11,437 nucleotides of DNA, from contig CANQHB010000022.1 in NCBI GenBank assembly GCA_947623755.1, positions 1 through 11,437 of the forward strand, read 5' to 3'. Shown here piece after piece: positions 1-5,836 of this stretch. The notes under the pieces were generated by a model. It had not been told where the DNA came from. It saw nothing but the letters and a program-made list of their open reading frames with translations, and made no database searches. Both the position numbers and the translations under genes were made by a program. The DNA is from an uncultured Bacilli bacterium. Its GTDB lineage: Bacteria > Bacillota_I > Bacilli_A > RF39 > UBA660. Each line of letters begins with the position of its first letter. Positions within the stretch are counted from its first letter, which is position 1.

Positions 1-27
1 AAAAAAATTAGTCTTTTAAAAGACTAA
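1..27 (-). terminator. Rho-independent terminator of the HIT-family gene
   Basis: Positions 8-27 are a perfect 20-bp palindrome. Read on the minus strand it forms a TTAGTC/GACTAA stem around an AT-only centre, followed directly by seven T residues (positions 7-1). The stem overlaps the last codons and the stop codon of the minus-strand gene, so coding and termination signals are superimposed. The stem is short and AT-rich, so efficiency is uncertain. Confidence 0.7.
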
Positions 28-382
28 AATTTTCTTCAATACTTCTTAAATTAGGATTATGTCTTGATTCAATAAAGTCTGGTATTAAATGTAAATGTAC
101 ATGCTTAACTTTTTGGTCATCCCCATAATTAAATAATAAAGTTAAAGATTTAGCACCCATCTTTTGCATTATCTTTGGTCCTAATTCTTTTGCTACTTGA
201 AACATATGATTAAGTGTATCTTTATCTAATTCTATGTAATCGGTATAATGTTTCTTAGGAACAATTAAAGTATGTCCATTACTAGTAGGGTTAACGTCTA
301 AAAACGCTACTACTACTTCATCTTCATATATTATTTTACTTTCCAATTCTTTATTTGCTATCTTGCAAAAAATACAATCCAT
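8..382 (-). CDS. HIT-family (histidine triad) nucleotide hydrolase
   Basis: A 124-residue protein of the histidine triad superfamily, small cytoplasmic enzymes that hydrolyse nucleoside phosphoramidates or related nucleotide conjugates. The N-terminus has a CxxC pair (C3, C6) in the context DCIFCKI, typical of bacterial HIT proteins. The core reads NPTSNGHTLIVPKKH at about 31-45. The signature HVHLHLIP lies at 94-101, with the middle histidine H96 expected to be the nucleophile. It is slightly shorter than many relatives (about 135-145 residues), mainly at the C-terminus. The start is taken as ATG at 382 because an AGGTG ribosome-binding site (393-389) lies 6 nt upstream. The in-frame GTG at 391 and ATG at 388 fall inside or against that site. 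The gene is divergent from cotE and monocistronic in this window. The family is clear; the exact substrate cannot be read from sequence. Confidence 0.93.
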   Translation of the reverse strand: MDCIFCKIANKELESKIIYEDEVVVAFLDVNPTSNGHTLIVPKKHYTDYIELDKDTLNHMFQVAKELGPKIMQKMGAKSLTLLFNYGDDQKVKHVHLHLIPDFIESRHNPNLRSIEENFSLLKD

Positions 383-388
383 TTTCAT

Positions 389-393
389 CACCT
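389..393 (-). promoter_or_regulatory. Ribosome-binding site that fixes the HIT gene start
   Basis: On the minus strand AGGTG is followed 6 nt later by ATG at 382. The in-frame GTG at 391 begins inside this site and the ATG at 388 directly abuts it, so both are poor starts. The arrangement is the same as at ruvA. Confidence 0.65.
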
Positions 394-399
394 ATCTTT

Positions 400-408
400 A
401 TTATAACA
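400..408 (-). promoter_or_regulatory. Extended -10 promoter for the HIT gene
   Basis: On the minus strand TGT-TATAAT (408 to 400) gives a perfect -10 hexamer with the extended TGn motif, about 18 nt upstream of the ATG. No good -35 hexamer is visible at 17 nt, so this would act as an extended -10 promoter. The resulting 5' leader would be very short. Confidence 0.5.
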
Positions 409-439
409 AAAATTAGGTATTATTCCTAGAAAAAAGTGT

Positions 440-466
440 ACTTTTATCCTCACTTTGCATATCTTA
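440..466 (+). promoter_or_regulatory. Candidate SigK/SigE-type sporulation promoter of cotE
   Basis: CATATCTTA at 458-466 matches the sigma-K -10 pattern CATAnnnTA, and also CATAnnnT of sigma-E. AC at 440-441 lies 16 nt upstream, as expected for a sigma-K -35. A sigma-E -35 match is weaker. In Bacillus subtilis cotE is transcribed by sigma-E and sigma-K in the mother cell, so the match makes functional sense. The predicted transcript would start close to the ribosome-binding site (472-478), which leaves a very short leader. No sigma-A -35 is seen here. Confidence 0.42.
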
Positions 467-485
467 AAATAGAGGAGGAATAAAA

Positions 486-1013
486 TTGGCAAGTTATAAA
501 GAGATAGTTACTAAAGCCGTTGTTGGTAAAGCTAAAAAAACCAGTACTTCCAAATTAAGTCTTAAACCGGAAGAAACCCCCGATACGGTTTTAGGTTGTT
601 GGGTCATTAATAATACTTTTGAAGGTAAAAATCGGGGAGGGGTAGTAAACATTGATGGCGCTTTTGACGTAAACGTCTGGTATTCATATAATAATGATAC
701 TAAAACCGCCGTTGCTACGAAAAGATTTACCTATAATGATACGATGAATATTCGGCTTAAAGATGGGGCTAAATTATCTGACGCTTCCGAAATCATTGTT
801 CGTAGTCTAACCCAGCCTACTGTAACTGACGTTTCAATTAATAATGGGGAAGTAAACATGACTGTTGAAAAAGAATTAGGGGTCGAAATTGTCGGTAGTA
901 CCATGATTAAAGTAAGTGTCGAAGAAGAAGCCGATGATTATGATATTATCGAAGATATCAACGATAATGACTTAAATGAAGTAGATAATGTTGATACTGA
1001 ATATCTAAGTTAA
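486..1013 (+). CDS. cotE: Outer spore coat morphogenetic protein CotE
   Basis: A 175-residue homologue of CotE, the mother-cell protein that encircles the forespore and directs assembly of the outer spore coat. Recognisable CotE features are YKEIVTKAVVGK at 4-15, LGCWVINN at 36-43, and a DVNVWYSYNNDTKT block at 61-74 followed by a TKRFTYND segment. EIVGSTMIKV lies at 134-143, then a strongly acidic Asp/Glu tail from about 146. Length is close to the B. subtilis protein (181 residues). The start is TTG at 486, seven nt after a strong GAGGAGG site (472-478), and no other start fits the conserved N-terminus. It lies divergent to the HIT gene and 65 nt before rpsP, whose own promoter begins just past the cotE stop. 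In Bacillus cotE sits near mutS instead. Its presence implies a sporulation programme in this organism. Confidence 0.92.
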   Translation: MASYKEIVTKAVVGKAKKTSTSKLSLKPEETPDTVLGCWVINNTFEGKNRGGVVNIDGAFDVNVWYSYNNDTKTAVATKRFTYNDTMNIRLKDGAKLSDASEIIVRSLTQPTVTDVSINNGEVNMTVEKELGVEIVGSTMIKVSVEEEADDYDIIEDINDNDLNEVDNVDTEYLS

Positions 1014-1023
1014 CCATTTTTGG

Positions 1024-1052
1024 TTGACACCATCTAATTTTTATGTTAAAAT
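1024..1052 (+). promoter_or_regulatory. Strong sigma-A promoter of rpsP-khpA
   Basis: A perfect -35 TTGACA (1024-1029) is separated by exactly 17 nt from TAAAAT (1047-1052). An extended TGT (1044-1046) precedes the -10. The promoter lies between the cotE stop and the rpsP ribosome-binding site, so rpsP need not depend on cotE transcription. It is one of the two best promoters in the window. Confidence 0.88.
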
Positions 1053-1078
1053 CGTAGTAACAAAAGGAGGAAACAAAC

Positions 1079-1360
1079 ATGGCAGTTAAATTAAGACTTA
1101 AAAGAATGGGTGCTAAACAAAAACCATTCTATCGTATTGTTGCCGCTGATTCTAGAAGTCCTAGAGATGGTCGCTTTATTGAAGTAATAGGTACTTATAA
1201 TCCTATTTCTAAAAATGAAAAAGACATGGTTAAAGTTGATGAAGCTCTTGCTCTAAAATGGTTAAATAATGGTGCTATCCCAACTGATACGGTAAGAAGT
1301 ATTTTATCTCAAGAAGGCATAATGAAAAAATATGCTGAATCTAAAAAAGTAGGTAAGTAA
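1079..1360 (+). CDS. rpsP: 30S ribosomal protein S16
   Basis: A 93-residue, full-length bS16, a small-subunit protein that binds 16S rRNA and helps assemble the 30S body. The diagnostic N-terminus VKLRLKRMGAKQKPFYRIV and the following ADSRSPRDGRFIEVIGTYNP block are intact. The C-terminal half contains the usual ALKWLNNGAIPTDTVRSIL segment. The ATG at 1079 follows AAAGGAGG with good spacing, downstream of a strong sigma-A promoter. The stop lies only 2 nt before khpA, so the two are probably translationally coupled. In most Firmicutes rpsP is in ffh-rpsP-khpA-rimM-trmD-rplS; here only the rpsP-khpA pair survives. Identification is secure. Confidence 0.98.
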   Translation: MAVKLRLKRMGAKQKPFYRIVAADSRSPRDGRFIEVIGTYNPISKNEKDMVKVDEALALKWLNNGAIPTDTVRSILSQEGIMKKYAESKKVGK

Positions 1361-1362
1361 TT

Positions 1363-1605
1363 ATGAATATAACTGATTTTACCACTTATTTAGTTAAAAA
1401 TATTGTTAAAAATCCCGATATGGTTAAAGTAAGTAGTTTTGATAACGAAGAAGAAACTATCATTGAAATTCTTGTTTCAAACGAAGATATGGGCGCCGTC
1501 ATTGGTAAATCTGGCAAAAATGCCAAAGCCCTTCGTACTCTTATTTTAGCCCATGCTTATTTAAACAATATTAAAAGAGTTAAAGTAAATATTGATTCTT
1601 TTTAA
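1363..1605 (+). CDS. khpA: KH-domain RNA-binding protein KhpA (YlqC family)
   Basis: An 80-residue single KH domain protein of the KhpA/YlqC family. In other Firmicutes these pair with KhpB (Jag/EloR) and bind RNA to influence cell elongation and division. The GxxG RNA-binding loop is in GAVIGKSGKNAKAL, with G48-K-S-G51. The N-terminal ITDFTTYLVKNIVKNPDMV helix-strand region is typical of the family, and length is normal (75-85). It starts 2 nt after the rpsP stop with only a weak site inside the rpsP end (around 1351-1357), which suggests translational coupling. The usual downstream rimM-trmD genes are absent. A terminator follows within a few nt, so this is the end of a two-gene operon. KhpB is not in the window. 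Confidence 0.93.
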   Translation: MNITDFTTYLVKNIVKNPDMVKVSSFDNEEETIIEILVSNEDMGAVIGKSGKNAKALRTLILAHAYLNNIKRVKVNIDSF

Positions 1606-1608
1606 ACT

Positions 1609-1633
1609 AGCAGTATAAATTACTGCTTTTTTT
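1609..1633 (+). terminator. Rho-independent terminator after khpA
   Basis: AGCAGTA (1609-1615) pairs perfectly with TACTGCT (1621-1627) around a 5-nt TAAAT loop, followed by a run of T to 1633. This 7-bp stem plus T tract is a clear intrinsic terminator placed 3 nt after the khpA stop. Confidence 0.9.
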
Positions 1634-1670
1634 AATTTTTAAGTAAAATGCTGTCAAATTTAGATAAAAG

Positions 1671-1764
1671 AAATAGCAATTTTTCTTAAAATATAATAGA
1701 ATAATTATAAGAAGAAGGTAAAATCTATTTAAAATTTGCATTTTTCTTCAAAATATAGTATAAT
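1671..1764 (+). repeat. Imperfect direct repeat upstream of the large surface-protein gene
   Basis: Two similar AT-rich segments occur about 62 nt apart, 1671-1697 and 1732-1764. Both carry AAAT, then GCA, then TTTTTCTT, then AAAATATA, and then a TATAAT hexamer (1692-1697 and 1759-1764). They differ by small insertions: one extra A, one extra C, and GTA before the second TATAAT. The likeness extends over roughly 26 nt. It may be a duplicated promoter segment or a chance match in AT-rich DNA. Confidence 0.45.
1736..1764 (+). promoter_or_regulatory. Promoter of the large surface-protein gene
   Basis: A perfect -10 TATAAT (1759-1764) is preceded at 17 nt by TTGCAT (1736-1741), which matches only the TTG part of the -35. 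It lies 28 nt before the chosen ATG and downstream of the khpA terminator, so the gene is probably transcribed alone. Confidence 0.6.
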
Positions 1765-1780
1765 ATGCACTTAAGTTGAA

Positions 1781-1787
1781 GGGGTGG
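1781..1787 (+). promoter_or_regulatory. Ribosome-binding site that fixes the surface-protein start
   Basis: GGGGTGG lies 5 nt before ATG at 1793. An upstream in-frame GTG at 1784 is embedded in this site and would have no ribosome-binding site of its own, so ATG 1793 is preferred. Confidence 0.7.
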
Positions 1788-1792
1788 TTTAT

Positions 1793-4700
1793 ATGTTAAA
1801 AAAATTAAAAAACCGAAAAAAGGAGATTGTATTAAGTCTTGCTATTATATTAGTTCTTACCTTTATTGGTATTTATGTAAAAACTAGTAATATTTATACC
1901 GTTGAAACTAACTTATCAAGTTTTCTAGCAACGGCGGATTATGACACTACGGACCATGTTTATTTATCTGATATTTCTTATGAAGAAGATAAAAGTTATG
2001 TGGAACCTGGTTATTATGTTCGTTTAGATAAAAGTAATGCTAGTAGTCTAATAACTTTAAAAGTCGGAGGCAAGAAAACTAGTTTTATTAAAGGCATTTC
2101 CGCCTGGGCTACTTCTGAATTAGTCTATGACTTAACTAAATTAGACCATAAGTATGATTATTTTACGGCTTATTTAGGTGTTGATTTATCCCAAATCAGT
2201 AGTTACTATAATAGTGGAGTAACCTTCCAAATCTTTACGTCTCAAGATGGTGTTGAATGGACTGAAAAATTTAAAACCAATAGCATGCGTAACTATACGG
2301 AAGATGATATTCCTGAGGCTGTTTTAGCTAAAGTTGATATTAGTGAAGCTAACTATTTAAAATTATATGCTTATGAAAATGGTAATAGTTGGTACAGTCA
2401 CTGGTCTGATGACGCTGTCTACGCGGACGCTAAATTAATTACTAAAAATTATCAAGAAAATAATGAAATAGATGAAACTATTAAGCCTGTTAGTTATTAT
2501 GATAATTTAATTAAAGAAAACTACACTAAATGTAGCACTAATGCTTGTTCTTCTGAAGAATTACAAGCTTATGAATTAAATATCTTAAGAAGAGACTTTA
2601 CTAATAAAGTTGGTTATGATATTTTACAAGCCTTAACTCGTTATAGTAAAGATTATCATACTATTGCTAATTGGCTATTAAATGATAGAGAAACTTTAGA
2701 GCTTTTCTTATTAGGTGGAACTCCTGATGGTAACTATGTTTCATCATTAAAGATTTTAAATGAGTTATACAATAAATATAAAAGTGATTTTGAGCTTTCA
2801 ACTCCATTATCCAGTGGTAAAACTTTAGGTAATTTATATGAAGAAATGGCTGTAAGTTTATCCCTAACCCATTCTGCTAATGTTGGTTTATGGGTAACTG
2901 GTGCTCCTGAAGACCCTCATGACCCAAATGGTTCTTATGCCATCGACCGTTATGCCATTTATAAAAAATTATATCAAACTGGTAAATTAAGAAATAATAT
3001 TTTCGAAAACTTATCCGTTGAAGAAATGCGTTTTGTCATGAATAACATTATTGATGATGAAGAAATCATGTGGTTAAATGAATTTGCTACTATTAATGAA
3101 AGTACTGACCCATATCGTTATATTAATTATACTTTCGATTATGATTACTCTCGTCCTCAATATTATGAAGCAACTAATAAAGAAACTTACAATAATAAAA
3201 CTCGTAAAAATCTTAAAAGAGCTTACAATTTTACCAATACTTATCAAGACAGTAATGGTAAAAATTATAGTATAACTTATGGTGATAAAGCCAAATTGTG
3301 GATTGTATTTGAAGAAGGTTCAGTTTGTGGTGGTCTATCTAAGACTGGTTCTAACTTAATTGGTTCTTATGGTGTTCCATCAAGTGTTGTTTCCCAACCT
3401 GGACATGCGGCTTATATCTACATGAATCTTGATGCTAAAAACAACAAAATTTGGACTTTATATAACGACGTTTCCGGATGGGGTCAATCTGGTAAAACTG
3501 AAAAATTATCAGTTCGTATGCCTAACGGATGGGGAAGTGGCTCTTATGCTAGTGGTTTCCCAGCTAGTTATATCTTACTTGCCCAAGCAGCTTTAAATGA
3601 TTATGAATCTTATGCTAAAGCGGAAAAAACTTTAATGTTAAGTGATATTTATGCTAAAGATTTAACTACTCTTGAAAGCATTTATGAAAAAGCTTTATCT
3701 ATCCAAGATATTAACTTTGACGCTTGGTATGGTCTTGTAAATTTATATATTAAAAAACAAGCTAGTGCTAGTGATTATCTTGCTTTAGCTAATCGGATTA
3801 GTGAGTCTTTAACTTATTATCCACTTCCAATGTATGATTTATTAGAATTAATTATCAAAAATGTTCCTGGTTCCGAATATAAAGCAGCCGTTATGCGTTT
3901 ACGTGTTGCAACCCTTGAAAAAGCCAAAGTTGCAACCGAAGCTGAAAGTATTCAAGCTGGCGCTGTAAAACAAGTAGCAAACTACTTATTAAATAGTAAT
4001 ACCGACGTTGCTAGTTTCTCATTTGATGGCGATAATGCTGGTAAAATAATTTTATCTGAAAAATTTGAGAGTAATGACGTTAAATGGCAATATAATGTAG
4101 TAAATAGTGCCCAAACCGCTTATTGGAAAGACGCAAGTGGTCCATCTCATGAATTAACGAGTGATGAATTAAAACAAATTCATGAAGAAACTGACATTCA
4201 TATTCGTTTAGTCGGTGCTTTAGAGAATGTTTATGATATCAAAATTGATAAATCTACGGCTCCAGTAAATATTTTAACTAATGACTATGAAAATACCTTA
4301 AGTGGTACTAATGATAAAATGGAATGGCAAATAGAAGGTACTGATAATTGGACTTCATTTAAAGCCACTAGTCCTGACTTAACTGGCGATAAAGTTATTA
4401 ATATTCGTTATAGTTACACCGCTAATAAAATTGCTAGTGACCCTATAACTGTAACCTTTACCAAAGATAATCCTGACCCAACTCAAAGTTATGTTAAAGC
4501 TGAACGTTTAAGTATTCATGATGTATCTACAGAAGAATTAAAAAGAGAAAATAATGCCGCTAAAAATGTTTTAGATGGTAATTATAACTCTATGTGGCAT
4601 ACTTTATGGGATGGCTCTGATAAAGACAAATTTATTACCTTAAAATTAGATGAAGAATCATATATTTCTGCTTTAGAGTATGTTCCTCGAGCTAATGATA

Positions 4701-5737
4701 CGAACGGAATTGTTACGGAAGCTAAAATCTATACTAGCTTAGATGGCACAACTTGGGATGAAGTAACTTTAACTGAAGAAGCTAAATGGGTTAGTGATAA
4801 TACCGCCAAAATGGCTGAATTTGCAAGTCCTGTAAAAGCTATGTATGTTAAATTAGTAGGCGCGAAAACTATTGGTAACTATATGTCAGCTTCCATGATT
4901 AATTTATTTGAAGACGTTCCAAAGAAAGTTCCGGTTACTGCGGATTTAGAATATAGTACTAAAGACTTAACTAATAAAGACGTTACCGTAACTTTAGTTA
5001 ATGGTAATCGTGATTTTACTGTTACTAATAATGATGGTAAATTAACCCATACCTTCACTAAAAATGGTGATTTTACTTATGAAATTAAAGATAATTATGG
5101 TAATACCAATAAAATCACAGCTAGTGTAAACTGGATTGATAAAGAAGCTCCCGTTGCTAGTATTAAATATAGCACTACTGCTAAAACAACTGGTCCTGTT
5201 ACTGCTACACTAGTAAGTGATGAAGATATTAAAATAACTAATAATAATGGTAATAATACCTATACCTTTAATTCTAATGGTAGTTTCGAATTTATTTATG
5301 AAGACGCTGTTGGTAATACTAATAAAACTACGGCAACCGTAAACTGGATTACTAGTAAATCTAATGCCAATTCTAGTAGTTCTAACCCAAATAGTAATTC
5401 TGTAAATTCAAATAACAGCACTGATAATAATACTAATACCAATAGTAATAGTAGTAATAATAATTCTAAACCTAGTAGTGGTTCTACTACTCCAACTGAA
5501 GAAAATTCCAATAATAATACCAATAATTCTAGTTCTTCTGAAAATAATCAAAATCCTAGTCCTAATAATAGTAATACTAGTAGTGATAAAACCACTTCTT
5601 CTAAAGAAGAAAGTAAAAAAACTTATGAAGTAACCGAAGAATCTAAAATTAAAAAATATATCCCATATATTATTGGTATTGCACTTGCCTTTGGTGTTTT
5701 AGGAATTATCATTTATGTTATTAAAAGAAATGATTAA
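1793..5737 (+). CDS. Large membrane-anchored multidomain surface protein with NPCBM, transglutaminase-like Cys/His core, F5/8 type C and Ig-like domains
   Basis: A 1314-residue protein. A basic N-terminus (KKLKNRKK) and hydrophobic helix (about 12-29) export it. Residues about 56-217 resemble an NPCBM glycan-binding module (YLSD, KGISAWATSELVYDL, YFTAYLGVD, ADAKL). A helical region follows, then VFEEGSVCGGLSKTGS with C512 and QPGHAAYIY with H538, then LYND (N558/D559). The C-H-D/N order and spacing suggest a transglutaminase/papain-like fold, so cysteine peptidase or acyl transfer activity is inferred. Residues about 604-720 are TPR-like and 797-890 a beta-sandwich. Residues 905-1040 form an F5/8 type C (discoidin) domain, 1047-1186 two Ig-like repeats, and 1187-1277 an Asn/Ser-rich stalk. 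A membrane helix at 1288-1311 ends in a short KRND tail, with no LPxTG. Only three cysteines are seen (C247, C252, C512). The gene is monocistronic. Substrate is unknown; binding of host or cell-wall glycan is an inference from the modules. Confidence 0.85.
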   Translation: MLKKLKNRKKEIVLSLAIILVLTFIGIYVKTSNIYTVETNLSSFLATADYDTTDHVYLSDISYEEDKSYVEPGYYVRLDKSNASSLITLKVGGKKTSFIKGISAWATSELVYDLTKLDHKYDYFTAYLGVDLSQISSYYNSGVTFQIFTSQDGVEWTEKFKTNSMRNYTEDDIPEAVLAKVDISEANYLKLYAYENGNSWYSHWSDDAVYADAKLITKNYQENNEIDETIKPVSYYDNLIKENYTKCSTNACSSEELQAYELNILRRDFTNKVGYDILQALTRYSKDYHTIANWLLNDRETLELFLLGGTPDGNYVSSLKILNELYNKYKSDFELSTPLSSGKTLGNLYEEMAVSLSLTHSANVGLWVTGAPEDPHDPNGSYAIDRYAIYKKLYQTGKLRNNIFENLSVEEMRFVMNNIIDDEEIMWLNEFATINESTDPYRYINYTFDYDYSRPQYYEATNKETYNNKTRKNLKRAYNFTNTYQDSNGKNYSITYGDKAKLWIVFEEGSVCGGLSKTGSNLIGSYGVPSSVVSQPGHAAYIYMNLDAKNNKIWTLYNDVSGWGQSGKTEKLSVRMPNGWGSGSYASGFPASYILLAQAALNDYESYAKAEKTLMLSDIYAKDLTTLESIYEKALSIQDINFDAWYGLVNLYIKKQASASDYLALANRISESLTYYPLPMYDLLELIIKNVPGSEYKAAVMRLRVATLEKAKVATEAESIQAGAVKQVANYLLNSNTDVASFSFDGDNAGKIILSEKFESNDVKWQYNVVNSAQTAYWKDASGPSHELTSDELKQIHEETDIHIRLVGALENVYDIKIDKSTAPVNILTNDYENTLSGTNDKMEWQIEGTDNWTSFKATSPDLTGDKVINIRYSYTANKIASDPITVTFTKDNPDPTQSYVKAERLSIHDVSTEELKRENNAAKNVLDGNYNSMWHTLWDGSDKDKFITLKLDEESYISALEYVPRANDTNGIVTEAKIYTSLDGTTWDEVTLTEEAKWVSDNTAKMAEFASPVKAMYVKLVGAKTIGNYMSASMINLFEDVPKKVPVTADLEYSTKDLTNKDVTVTLVNGNRDFTVTNNDGKLTHTFTKNGDFTYEIKDNYGNTNKITASVNWIDKEAPVASIKYSTTAKTTGPVTATLVSDEDIKITNNNGNNTYTFNSNGSFEFIYEDAVGNTNKTTATVNWITSKSNANSSSSNPNSNSVNSNNSTDNNTNTNSNSSNNNSKPSSGSTTPTEENSNNNTNNSSSSENNQNPSPNNSNTSSDKTTSSKEESKKTYEVTEESKIKKYIPYIIGIALAFGVLGIIIYVIKRND
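4931..5350 (+). repeat. Tandem Ig-like repeats within the surface protein
   Basis: Two units of about 68 residues (4931-5137 and 5150-5350) share a pattern of TLV, then TNN.G, then F..NG.F, then D..GNTNK.TA.VNWI. The 39-nt ends (5099-5137 and 5312-5350) are highly alike even at DNA level, 213 nt apart, in frame. The units are probably bacterial Ig-like beta-sandwiches that arose by internal duplication and act as a spacer between the discoidin domain and the stalk. Confidence 0.75.
5351..5623 (+). repeat. Asn/Ser-rich low-complexity stalk coding region
   Basis: A run of AAT/AAC, AGT/TCT and ACT codons encodes about 90 residues dominated by Asn, Ser and Thr, with a few Pro, Glu and Lys. It is placed between the last Ig-like repeat and the C-terminal membrane helix, as expected of a flexible wall-spanning linker. 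Because the units are trinucleotides, slippage would change length without breaking the frame. Confidence 0.8.
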
Positions 5738-5738
5738 G

Positions 5739-5763
5739 GTCTACTAAAAAAGTAGACTTTTTT
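5739..5763 (+). terminator. Rho-independent terminator after the surface-protein gene
   Basis: GTCTACT (5739-5745) pairs with AGTAGAC (5751-5757) around an AAAAA loop, followed by six T residues. The stem starts 1 nt after the stop codon. Confidence 0.92.
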
Positions 5764-5786
5764 CTTGTAAAAAATACTAAAAATAT

Positions 5787-5815
5787 TTGACTATTACTAG
5801 TTTAGAGAGTATACT
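5787..5815 (+). promoter_or_regulatory. Sigma-A promoter of cdsA-rseP
   Basis: TTGACT (5787-5792) and TATACT (5810-5815) are separated by 17 nt, each one base from consensus. The promoter lies between the preceding terminator and cdsA, so cdsA-rseP is an independent two-gene operon. Confidence 0.85.
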
Positions 5816-5836
5816 TTTTATTAGAAAGTAGGAATT

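Noticed and set aside
1012..1025. Short inverted repeat AACCA/TGGTT after cotE as a terminator
   Set aside because: Only 5 bp and no T tract follows; its 3' arm runs into the rpsP -35 hexamer. Probably chance.
1784..1792. GTG 1784 as the start of the large surface protein
   Set aside because: The codon is inside the GGGGTGG ribosome-binding site that serves ATG 1793.
3078..3275. Plus-strand 65-codon frame inside the surface-protein gene
   Set aside because: Out-of-frame shadow of AT-rich coding DNA, rich in Ile/Leu with no start signal.
5296..5523. Minus-strand 75-codon open frame rich in leucine
   Set aside because: It is the antisense of the Asn/Ser-rich stalk and Ig repeat; complementing AAT/AGT codons yields Leu/Val runs. 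It has no ribosome-binding site and lies wholly inside a well-supported gene.
5351..5623. Trinucleotide-rich stalk as a phase-variation tract or CRISPR-like repeat
   Set aside because: Changes in AAT/AGT units stay in frame, so on/off switching is not expected; there are no evenly spaced identical repeats with unique spacers.
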